DNA from: Bacillota bacterium
GTDB lineage: Bacteria > Bacillota > Bacilli > Paenibacillales > Paenibacillaceae
DNA length: 5,093 nt
Assembly: GCA_023418755.1 (NCBI GenBank)
Contig: JAEZZE010000276.1
Span: forward strand, 1 to 5,093
Reading direction: 5' to 3'
Below, one piece after another: positions 1 to 4,938 of this stretch. Both the position numbers and the translations under genes were made by a program. Within the stretch, counting starts at the first letter, position 1. Every line of letters starts with the position of its first letter. The notes below the pieces were generated by a model, which saw only the letters and a list, made by a program, of their open reading frames with translations, was not told the DNA's origin and made no database searches.

Positions 1-90
1 CACGCCGGGCGGCGGCGGGCGGCCCGGCTTCCGTTCGGTCGGAGGCGCTTAGGGATCATTCGGGTCCTGTGCCGGGACGGAGATTAGAGG

Positions 91-96
91 TACAAT
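91..96 (+). promoter_or_regulatory. Possible sigma-A -10 box for the DCC-family gene
   Basis: TACAAT matches the TATAAT consensus at five of six positions and lies 10 bases before the ribosome binding site. No convincing TTGACA-like -35 sits 16-18 bases upstream; the best spaced hexamer is TGTGCC at 68-73. Transcription from here would give a very short leader of roughly 20 bases. It is the only promoter-like signal I see before this gene, and the gene could also be read through from upstream of the window. Confidence 0.3.
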
Positions 97-105
97 AGAA
101 GCAGG

Positions 106-112
106 AAAGGAG
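106..112 (+). promoter_or_regulatory. Ribosome binding site deciding the ATG start at 122
   Basis: AAAGGAG lies 9 bases before ATG 122 but only 3 bases before the in-frame GTG at 116. Normal spacing therefore favours the ATG and drops two residues (Met-Ala) from the longest open frame. Confidence 0.75.
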
Positions 113-121
113 TCGGTGGCC

Positions 122-550
122 ATGAGACGAAAAGAGAACCCTGCCGAGCCGATCGTGCTGCTCATAGACGGACACTGCAACATGTGCCACGGTCTTGCCA
201 AGTTCGTTATCCGCCGGGACAAGCGCGCGATATTCCGGTTTGCTTCGCTGCAGTCGGAGTTGGGCCGGCGTCTGCTGAAGGAAGGCGGTATGCCCGAGGA
301 CGCGCTGGAGTCGTTCGTCATGGTCGACAACGGGAAGTACTATACGAAGTCGACCGCGGCGCTGCGTATAGGCAGGAAGCTGGGACTGCCCTGGGCGATC
401 GCTTACCCGGCCGTCGTCTTGCCGCGTTTCGTCCGCGATCGGGCTTACGGCTTCGTTGCGCGGCGGCGTTATCGCTGGTTCGGCCGCAGCGACAGCTGCC
501 TGATGCCTACTCCGGAGATGCGTTCGCGTTTTCTGGAGGACAGGCAGTAG
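122..550 (+). CDS. yuxK: DCC-family (DUF393) thiol-disulfide oxidoreductase, YuxK-like
   Basis: This encodes a 142-residue protein of the DCC family, small thioredoxin-like proteins predicted to exchange thiols and disulfides; the physiological partner is not known. Near the N-terminus is the signature D16-G-H-C19-N-M-C22, whose CxxC pair is the presumed redox centre. The middle carries the family blocks FRFASLQSE (about 38-46) and YTKSTAALR (74-82). The C-terminus has RYRWFGR...C126-LMPTPE, with a third conserved cysteine. Length is normal for the family (about 130-145). There is no signal peptide, so it is probably cytoplasmic, although residues 87-101 are fairly hydrophobic. ATG 122 is chosen because AAAGGAG is correctly spaced. 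The gene is followed after 66 bases by an intrinsic terminator, so it is probably a single-gene unit unrelated to the operon that follows. The family call is firm; the oxidoreductase activity is a family prediction. Confidence 0.9.
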   Translation: MRRKENPAEPIVLLIDGHCNMCHGLAKFVIRRDKRAIFRFASLQSELGRRLLKEGGMPEDALESFVMVDNGKYYTKSTAALRIGRKLGLPWAIAYPAVVLPRFVRDRAYGFVARRRYRWFGRSDSCLMPTPEMRSRFLEDRQ

Positions 551-584
551 CGGAAGGTACGGAGAGAAAGAGAATGATTCGCCT

Positions 585-600
585 CCGCGGTCGTCCGCGG
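585..600. repeat. Inverted repeat downstream of the DCC gene
   Basis: Two copies of the self-complementary hexamer CCGCGG (585-590 and 595-600) are separated by TCGT, and GATT (576-579) can pair with AATC (601-604) around a bulge of 5 bases. This could form a GC-rich hairpin shortly before the terminator at 617-646 and may protect the mRNA 3' end. It has no U-tract of its own. Confidence 0.4.
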
Positions 601-616
601 AATCGGCGTCATGAAG

Positions 617-646
617 AAAAGCCGCGTGGTTGCATGCGGTTTTTTT
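617..646 (+). terminator. Rho-independent terminator of the DCC-family gene
   Basis: The stem CCGCGTG (622-628) pairs with CATGCGG (633-639), seven pairs with one G-U, closed by the tetraloop GTTG. Seven T residues follow directly (640-646). Four A residues (617-620) precede the stem, separated from it by one G, and can extend pairing into the T tract, so weak termination on the opposite strand is also possible. This separates the DCC gene from the dehydrogenase operon. Confidence 0.9.
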
Positions 647-677
647 GTCGTTAGCGCGTCCGGCGAAACGCGCGCAT

Positions 678-709
678 CTTCCGGCAGGCGACCATTCGGT
701 CGCGGGAAG
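678..709. repeat. Two-part hairpin without U-tract in the intergenic region
   Basis: The inner stem GCGACC (688-693) pairs with GGTCGC (698-703) around the loop ATTC. An outer stem CTTCC (678-682) pairs with GGAAG (705-709), with GGCAG bulged on the left and a single G on the right. It lies after the terminator and before the AT-rich stretch. No run of T follows, so it is not an intrinsic terminator. It matches no riboswitch family I recognise. Its role is unknown. Confidence 0.45.
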
Positions 710-789
710 GGCCAAGCTCCGTTGTTTAAGATAAAAGTTTAATCGATTCTGCGTTTTGCGATAACATCCGGAAAATAAACGAAAGTTAG

Positions 790-795
790 TATAAA
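790..795 (+). promoter_or_regulatory. Candidate -10 box for the araM-deoR-ABC operon
   Basis: TATAAA matches TATAAT at five of six positions and sits at the end of the AT-rich stretch 721-800. No good -35 is at the right distance: the 17-base-spaced hexamer 767-772 is TCCGGA, and the better TTGCGA at 756-761 is too far away. If used, transcription would begin near 802, placing the palindromes at 831-874 inside the early transcribed region. A promoter somewhere in this zone is likely; this exact hexamer is uncertain. Confidence 0.3.
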
Positions 796-830
796 GACGT
801 GCATAAGATGAACAAAGTCGTGCATGTTGA

Positions 831-874
831 CGCGAAAGTCGCGCGAAAATCGCGCAAGGACGAGCAAATCGTCC
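831..874. promoter_or_regulatory. Cluster of three palindromes, possible operator of the DeoR regulator
   Basis: Three perfect inverted repeats follow one another. They are CGCGA-AAG-TCGCG (831-843), GCGCGA-AAA-TCGCGC (841-855, overlapping the first) and GGACGA-GCAAA-TCGTCC (858-874). The first two also read as a tandem direct repeat with an 11-base unit, CGCGAAAGTCG then CGCGAAAATCG, close to one DNA helix turn. All three share the pattern CGA, an A-rich centre, then TCG. The site lies 59 bases before the dehydrogenase start, where an operator or a leader hairpin would be expected. Assignment to the DeoR protein encoded in the same operon is inference. Confidence 0.45.
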
Positions 875-918
875 GGCGAAGCCTATCGTCTGCGCGGCTC
901 TTTATCGTTTGTTTACGC

Positions 919-925
919 AAGGAGG
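919..925 (+). promoter_or_regulatory. Ribosome binding site deciding the ATG start at 933
   Basis: A perfect AAGGAGG lies 7 bases before ATG 933. The in-frame TTG at 909 starts upstream of this site and would translate through it, so the ATG is preferred. Confidence 0.85.
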
Positions 926-932
926 GGCAATT

Positions 933-2129
933 ATGGACAACTTGGACGATCGATCCCGGCAAGCGCCGGAACCGAACGCGAGCGTCCGCCCGGAGAACGC
1001 GATCGACGTGGTCCGAATCGATTCGGGGGCGCTGCTGGACGTCGCCCCCTACTTGACCGGGAGGGCGGTCCGCAGGGCGGTCATCGCCGCGGACGATGCC
1101 ACTTACGAGGCCGCCGGCCCCCGCCAGGAACCATTACAGGCCGCGGAGGGCATCGAAACGAGCATGGCGAAAATGGCTCCCGACGCCAGAGGAGACGTTC
1201 TGGCCGACGAGCGCTCCCTGATTCAATTGCTGCTGGAGTTGCAGCGCTCCGACGCGGAAATCGTGATCGCGACCGGAGGAGGGACGATGCACGACATCGC
1301 CCGGTACGCGGCTTACACTCATGGCATACCGTTCGTCTCCGTCCCGACGGCCCCGTCGGTGGACGGGTTCGCGTCGAAGGGGGCCCCGATCGTCGTCCGC
1401 GGGAAGAAAATCACGATTCCCGCCATCGGGCCGTCGGCGATTTTCGCGGATTTGGACGTGTTGACCCGGGCGTCTCCGGAGCTGATCGCCGCGGGTTTCG
1501 GCGATATGCTCGGGAAATACACGTCGCTGTTCGATTGGTCTTTCGGGGCGATCGCGGGAGACGAACCCTATTCGCCGCCGGCGGCCGAGATGACCCGTTC
1601 CGCGCTCGCGTCCTGCGTCAGGGAGGCCGAGGCGATAGGGAGAGGCCGCGAGGAGGGCGTCCGTACGCTGATCCGGGCGCTTGTCGATTCCGGGATCGCC
1701 ATGCTGCTGTTCGGTCAATCGCATCCTGCGTCGGGAGCGGAGCATCATTTATCCCATTACTGGGAGATGGAATTTATTCGCGAGAAGCGCAAGCAGTTGC
1801 TGCACGGAGCCAAGGTCGGAGTCGCGACCGCGGAGATCAGCAAGCTGTACAGAGGCATCGCGGACGGACGCGTCGAGCCTCGCGGGCTTCCGATAAGGGC
1901 GCGGGAGCGGTGGGGAGAGATCGAACGGGCGATCCGGGCCGTTCCGGATGGCGGCGAGCTTCGGGAACTGCTGCGCCTGGCCGGAGCGCCCGCAACGCCG
2001 GAAGAGCTGCCGATCGGCCGGGAGCTGCTGGAGAGGAGTCTCCGCGAAGCTCATCGCGTCCGGCCGGAAAGGCATACGCTGCTGAGAGCGTACAACGAGG
2101 CGGTATCCGGGAGCGGCCGACGCCCCTAG
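933..2129 (+). CDS. araM: sn-glycerol-1-phosphate dehydrogenase, AraM/EgsA family
   Basis: This encodes a 398-residue cytoplasmic enzyme of the iron-containing alcohol dehydrogenase/dehydroquinate synthase superfamily. Family members interconvert dihydroxyacetone phosphate and sn-glycerol-1-phosphate with NAD(P)H; the Bacillus subtilis AraM enzyme is nickel-dependent. The nucleotide-binding part has the glycine turn G115-G-G-T-M-H-D121. The block VPTAPSVDGFAS contains D144, the expected first metal ligand. AGFGDMLGKYTSLFDW (187-202) is typical of the family. SGAEHHLSHYWEM (268-279) supplies H271 and LLHGAKVG (289-296) supplies H291, the other two expected ligands, so the active site looks intact. 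Length is close to AraM (about 394). The first 20 or so residues are polar and probably not part of the fold. It is first in the operon, 18 bases before the DeoR regulator. The family is clear; the exact substrate, G1P or a related polyol phosphate, is inferred. Confidence 0.88.
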   Translation: MDNLDDRSRQAPEPNASVRPENAIDVVRIDSGALLDVAPYLTGRAVRRAVIAADDATYEAAGPRQEPLQAAEGIETSMAKMAPDARGDVLADERSLIQLLLELQRSDAEIVIATGGGTMHDIARYAAYTHGIPFVSVPTAPSVDGFASKGAPIVVRGKKITIPAIGPSAIFADLDVLTRASPELIAAGFGDMLGKYTSLFDWSFGAIAGDEPYSPPAAEMTRSALASCVREAEAIGRGREEGVRTLIRALVDSGIAMLLFGQSHPASGAEHHLSHYWEMEFIREKRKQLLHGAKVGVATAEISKLYRGIADGRVEPRGLPIRARERWGEIERAIRAVPDGGELRELLRLAGAPATPEELPIGRELLERSLREAHRVRPERHTLLRAYNEAVSGSGRRP

Positions 2130-2147
2130 GAAGGAGAGAGGAACGTT

Positions 2148-2906
2148 ATGCTGGCAGCGGAACGCAAAATGCGAATCGTCGATTATATCCGGCAGCATCG
2201 GTCGGCGACGATCGCCATGCTGACCAAGGAATTTAATGTTCACGAAGGCACGATTCGCCGCGATCTGGCGGAGATCGAAAGGGAGGGCAAGCTTCGGAGA
2301 ACGTACGGCGGGGCGGTCATCGAGCAATGGACGCCGGACGAGCCGTCGTTCAACGAGCGGACCTCGCAAAACCTGGACCAGAAGATCAGAATCGGACAAA
2401 TGGCGGCGAGCCTTGTCGAAGACGGCGACCACATCATCATCGACTCCGGGACGACGACTCTGCATATCGCCCGCAGCCTGGCTCATCGCTCTAATATTAC
2501 GGTCGTGACGAACGATATGAACGTGGCCGCCGAACTGCGGGAGTCGCGCGTGAAAGTCATTCTGACCGGGGGGGAGCTCTATCCTTCCAGCTACATGCTC
2601 AACGGCATGTACACCGACCACGTGCTGCAATCGCTTCATGCGATCAAGGCGTTCATCGGAACGCCCGCCCTGCATCCCCAATTCGGGCTCATGCAGCCGG
2701 AGGCGGTGCTCGTGCCGGCCAAGCAAGGCATGATCCGGGCGGCGAGAGAGATTATCGTCGTGGCCGACGACAGTAAGATCGGAAAGCTGGCGCTTCACTC
2801 CGTCGCGCCGAACGATGCGATCCATCGGCTCATTACGGGCAAAGAAGCGTCCGAGCGGCTGCTGCAGCCGTTCCGGGACAGCGGCATAACCGTGCACGCG
2901 GTATGA
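2148..2906 (+). CDS. DeoR/GlpR-family transcriptional regulator
   Basis: This encodes a 252-residue DNA-binding regulator, normal length for the DeoR family, whose members usually repress sugar or polyol operons and respond to phosphorylated intermediates. The N-terminal helix-turn-helix spans about residues 4-56, with the signature TIRRDLAEIEREGKLRRTYGGA (35-56). The C-terminal effector domain shows the phosphosugar-binding loop D99-S-G-T-T-T104, then VVTNDMNVAAEL (119-130), LTGGEL (139-144), and VADDSKIGK (205-213). The family's usual ITD motif reads ITG (229-231) here. AAGGAG at 2131-2136 precedes ATG 2148 by 11 bases, with a second purine-rich GAGAGG closer in. The gene sits between the dehydrogenase and the importer genes, so it most likely controls this operon, itself included, probably through the palindromes at 831-874. 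The effector could be a glycerol phosphate or dihydroxyacetone phosphate, but nothing in the sequence fixes it. Confidence 0.93.
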   Translation: MLAAERKMRIVDYIRQHRSATIAMLTKEFNVHEGTIRRDLAEIEREGKLRRTYGGAVIEQWTPDEPSFNERTSQNLDQKIRIGQMAASLVEDGDHIIIDSGTTTLHIARSLAHRSNITVVTNDMNVAAELRESRVKVILTGGELYPSSYMLNGMYTDHVLQSLHAIKAFIGTPALHPQFGLMQPEAVLVPAKQGMIRAAREIIVVADDSKIGKLALHSVAPNDAIHRLITGKEASERLLQPFRDSGITVHAV

Positions 2907-2911
2907 CCGGC

Positions 2912-2942
2912 GTCCGCGCCGCGAGCTTGCGACGGCCCGGAC
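2912..2942. repeat. Hairpin between the DeoR gene and the ABC ATPase gene
   Basis: GTCCG-c-GCCG (2912-2921) pairs with CGGC-c-CGGAC (2933-2942), nine pairs with one C/C mismatch, around an 11-base loop. No U-tract follows, so it is not a classical terminator. Inside it lies a near-palindrome at 2920-2931 (CGC-g-AGCT-t-GCG). It may stabilise or process the mRNA between the regulator and the transporter genes, allowing unequal expression. Confidence 0.45.
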
Positions 2943-2956
2943 AATCATGAACGAAT

Positions 2957-2964
2957 AAAGGAGG
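2957..2964 (+). promoter_or_regulatory. Ribosome binding site for the GTG start at 2974
   Basis: AAAGGAGG lies 9 bases before GTG 2974. It supports the non-ATG start, and no in-frame ATG lies nearby before the conserved N-terminal sequence of the ATPase. Confidence 0.85.
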
Positions 2965-2973
2965 GGATATTCC

Positions 2974-4026
2974 GTGGCATCGATCGAATTCGTCGGCGTG
3001 ACGAAAGCCTTCGAGAAAAATACGGTCATTCATCCCTTAGATCTGACTATCGAAGACGGCAAGTTCACCGTGCTCGTCGGCCCGTCCGGCTGCGGCAAGA
3101 CGACGCTGCTGCGCATGATCGCGGGCATCGAGTCCCCGTCGTCCGGAGCGGTGCGGATCGGAGGCAGGGACGTCACGGACGTACCGCCGGGGCGGCGAGG
3201 CGTCGCGATGGTGTTCCAGAACTATGCGATCTACCCGACGATGTCGGTCCGGGAGAACATCGAATTCGGCCTGAAAAACAACAAGGTGCCCAAGGCGGAG
3301 CGTACTCGGCTCGTCGAAAACATCGCTTCGACCGTAGGCCTAAGCGATTATTTGGACCGCAAGCCGTCTACGCTGTCCGGCGGACAGCGGCAGCGCGTCG
3401 CCCTCGCCCGGGCGATGGTGAAAAAGCCGTCCGTCTTCCTGATGGACGAGCCGCTCTCCAACCTGGACGCCAAGCTGCGGGCGCAAATGCGGATCGAGCT
3501 GATCGAGCTCCATAAGCAGCTTGGCACGACATTCGTTTACGTCACTCACGATCAGGTCGAGGCGATGTCGATGGCCGATACGATCGTGCTCATGAATCGC
3601 GGCGTCATCCAGCAGGAAGCGGCGCCGGAGACGATGTACCGCCGTCCGAGCAATCTGTTCGCGGCGCAGTTCATCGGCGTGCCCCCGATGAACGTCGCCG
3701 AGCTCGGAGAGGGAGGCGTCCGGTTCGGCTTCCGTCCGGAGCGGGGAAATCTGTCCGCTTCGCCCGGAGAGGGCGATTACGCGATGAGCGGAACGATCGC
3801 CACCCGCGAGATGCTCGGCTCCGAGACGATCTACCAGGTCAAGGGAGAGCGCCATTCGTTTCTCGTCAAAAGCGCGTTCTCCGGCTTCCGGGCCGACGAT
3901 CGGGTATACCTCGACGTGGGAGAGGAAGACCTGTATTTCTTCGGGGAAGACGAGACTCTCATCGGCGAGCCGGATCCGCGTCGCGATCGTGCGCTGCAAG
4001 CGATCCGGGGGCTTCGTCATGCGTAA
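2974..4026 (+). CDS. ugpC: ABC importer ATPase, UgpC/MalK/MsmX type
   Basis: This encodes the 350-residue ATPase that powers a CUT1-family carbohydrate or glycerol-phosphate importer on the cytoplasmic face of the membrane. The nucleotide-binding domain (about 1-235) is complete: Walker A GPSGCGKTT (36-44), Q-loop Q82, signature LSGGQ (134-138), Walker B VFLMDEP (154-160), D-loop SNLD (162-165) and switch histidine H192. The C-terminal TOBE regulatory domain is recognisable from FIGVPPMN (233-240) and GFRPE (252-256), but the segment between these is only 11 residues, against about 50 in MalK, so the first TOBE strand region is shortened. The GTG start has a perfect ribosome binding site. The stop overlaps the following permease start by 8 bases, pointing to translational coupling. 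The family is certain. The name ugpC reflects common usage and does not prove the substrate; an MsmX-like ATPase for other sugars would look similar. Confidence 0.93.
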   Translation: MASIEFVGVTKAFEKNTVIHPLDLTIEDGKFTVLVGPSGCGKTTLLRMIAGIESPSSGAVRIGGRDVTDVPPGRRGVAMVFQNYAIYPTMSVRENIEFGLKNNKVPKAERTRLVENIASTVGLSDYLDRKPSTLSGGQRQRVALARAMVKKPSVFLMDEPLSNLDAKLRAQMRIELIELHKQLGTTFVYVTHDQVEAMSMADTIVLMNRGVIQQEAAPETMYRRPSNLFAAQFIGVPPMNVAELGEGGVRFGFRPERGNLSASPGEGDYAMSGTIATREMLGSETIYQVKGERHSFLVKSAFSGFRADDRVYLDVGEEDLYFFGEDETLIGEPDPRRDRALQAIRGLRHA

Positions 4027-4894
4027 AGACCTGTGGTCCCGCATACGCCCGTACGTTATGGTCGCGCCCGCGATGGCCGGCATCGCGTTGTTCGTGCTGT
4101 ACCCGATCGGCTACCTGATCTACATCAGCTTGCATAAGTACAATCTGATGAACCGGGCGAAAAGCACGTTTATCGGCTTCGACCACTATCAGGCGATGTT
4201 CTCCCGCGAAGATTTCCACAAGGCGCTGTCCAATACGTTCGTCTACACGGCGAGCGTCGTGGCGCTGACGATCTCGATCGCGCTGGCGCTCGCCGTCTGG
4301 CTGAGCCGCAAAAGCAAGTTCAATTCGTTCGTGCAGGCGGCCATTTTCACGCCTCATGTCGTGTCGATCGTGTCGATCGCTTTGATCTGGCTGTGGCTGA
4401 TGGAGCCGAATCTCGGATTTTTCAACTACGTGCTGAAGTCGCTCGGACTGCCCCCGTCCCGTTGGCTGCAAAGCTCGGGCACGGCGATGATGTCGATCGT
4501 GATGGTGTCGGTTTGGGGGGCGATCGGCTATTATGTGCTCATTATCGTGGCGGCGATCCAAAGCATTCCAGCCAGCCTCTATGAAGCGGCCGCCCTCGAC
4601 AACGCGAGCAAGTGGAAGGTGCTGACGAAGATTACGCTTCCGATCATTTCTCCCCAGCTGTTCTTCATTCTCGTCGTCATGACGATCGGATCGTTCAAAG
4701 TGTTCGATACGGTTCAGGTGATGACGGGGGGCGGGCCGAACAACGCCACCAATACGCTGGTGTATTACATCTACACGTTCCGCACTTCCAATCTGGGATA
4801 TTCGGCGGCAACCGGCGTCGTGCTGATGGCGTTCATCGGACTGCTCACGGTTCTGTATTTCCGGCTTCTGGCCAAGAGGGTTCATTACCAATAA
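4019..4894 (+). CDS. ABC importer permease, UgpA/MalF/AraP-like
   Basis: This encodes a 291-residue inner-membrane permease of the binding-protein-dependent transport family. About six membrane segments are visible, near residues 12-36, 70-95, 103-128, 152-180, 209-228 and 262-284. The cytoplasmic EAA loop that docks onto the ATPase is at 189-212 (EAAALDNASKWKV...ITLP). In it the usual glycine is replaced by N195. Another family block is MTGGGPNNATNTLVYYIY (235-252). The short N-terminus ahead of the first helix is UgpA/AraP-like and lacks the extra helices of MalF. ATG 4019 lies inside the end of the ATPase gene (overlap ATGCGTAA), with only a weak GGGGG at 4007-4011, so translation is probably coupled to the ATPase. 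An in-frame GTG at 3989 has no ribosome binding site and is disfavoured. It pairs with the second permease downstream. The substrate cannot be read from the sequence. Confidence 0.93.
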   Translation: MRKDLWSRIRPYVMVAPAMAGIALFVLYPIGYLIYISLHKYNLMNRAKSTFIGFDHYQAMFSREDFHKALSNTFVYTASVVALTISIALALAVWLSRKSKFNSFVQAAIFTPHVVSIVSIALIWLWLMEPNLGFFNYVLKSLGLPPSRWLQSSGTAMMSIVMVSVWGAIGYYVLIIVAAIQSIPASLYEAAALDNASKWKVLTKITLPIISPQLFFILVVMTIGSFKVFDTVQVMTGGGPNNATNTLVYYIYTFRTSNLGYSAATGVVLMAFIGLLTVLYFRLLAKRVHYQ

Positions 4895-4904
4895 ATACGC
4901 AAAC

Positions 4905-4919
4905 GGCGGATGATCCGCC
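4905..4919. repeat. Perfect hairpin just before the second permease's ribosome binding site
   Basis: GGCGGA (4905-4910) pairs perfectly with TCCGCC (4914-4919) around the loop TGA. The stem ends 3 bases before AAGGAGG at 4923-4929 and starts 10 bases after the first permease's stop. No U-tract follows. In mRNA it could tune translation of the second permease or protect transcript ends. Confidence 0.5.
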
Positions 4920-4922
4920 AGG

Positions 4923-4929
4923 AAGGAGG
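4923..4929 (+). promoter_or_regulatory. Ribosome binding site deciding the TTG start at 4939
   Basis: A perfect AAGGAGG lies 9 bases before TTG 4939. No ATG or GTG in the correct frame lies between this site and the conserved permease sequence except GTG 5005, which falls inside the first membrane helix. This marks the TTG as the start. Confidence 0.8.
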
Positions 4930-4938
4930 CGTTGGGGC

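Larger units (their letters stand above)
551..932. other. Intergenic region of 382 bases before the dehydrogenase operon
   Basis: No gene is supported here. From left to right it holds a CCGCGG hairpin (585-600), the terminator (617-646), a bulged hairpin without U-tract (678-709), an AT-rich stretch (721-800) that stands out from the GC-rich surroundings and is the likely promoter zone, and a cluster of three palindromes (831-874). The ribosome binding site of the dehydrogenase is at 919-925. Short open frames across it (for example 611-742 and 799-1056) have no good ribosome binding site. Confidence 0.7.

Noticed and set aside
2..52. Possible end of an upstream gene (16 codons, glycine-rich, stop TAG at 50-52)
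   Set aside because: It is too short and low-complexity to support. Another frame is open to a TAG at 96-98, so the upstream gene's frame cannot be told.
56..715. 219-codon minus-strand open frame opposite the DCC gene and terminator
   Set aside because: It crosses an intrinsic terminator and lies antisense to a clear DCC-family gene; no motif supports it.
611..742. 43-codon open frame starting MKKSRVVACGFFVV, which looks faintly like a signal peptide
   Set aside because: It has no ribosome binding site and its first codons are the terminator stem and T-tract, which explains the Lys and Phe codons.
722..742. Two GTTTAA hexamers (724-729 and 737-742) resembling sigma-B -35 elements
   Set aside because: No GGGTAT-like -10 lies at the right distance from either, so a sigma-B promoter is not supported.
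754..767. Possible catabolite-repression (cre) site on the minus strand
   Set aside because: It matches the cre consensus at about 10 of 14 positions, and the conserved terminal CA is missing. It is not strong enough to call.
799..1056. Possible leader peptide starting at GTG 799 or ATG 808
   Set aside because: There is no good ribosome binding site, and the frame runs past the dehydrogenase start in a shadow frame. The palindromes explain the sequence better.
824..2236. 470-codon open frame on the + strand overlapping the dehydrogenase gene
   Set aside because: Its product is an arginine/glycine-rich low-complexity translation with no family motif, and it is out of frame with the clear AraM protein. 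It is a GC-driven shadow.
2927..2958. Possible internal promoter before the ABC ATPase gene (TTGCGA with a downstream AT-rich GAATAA)
   Set aside because: The spacing is about 20 bases and the -10 match is poor. The hairpin explains part of the sequence.
1749..3029. 426-codon minus-strand open frame opposite araM and deoR
   Set aside because: It is antisense to two well-supported genes, has arginine-rich unfamiliar sequence and no recognisable motif. It is a by-product of high GC at third codon positions.
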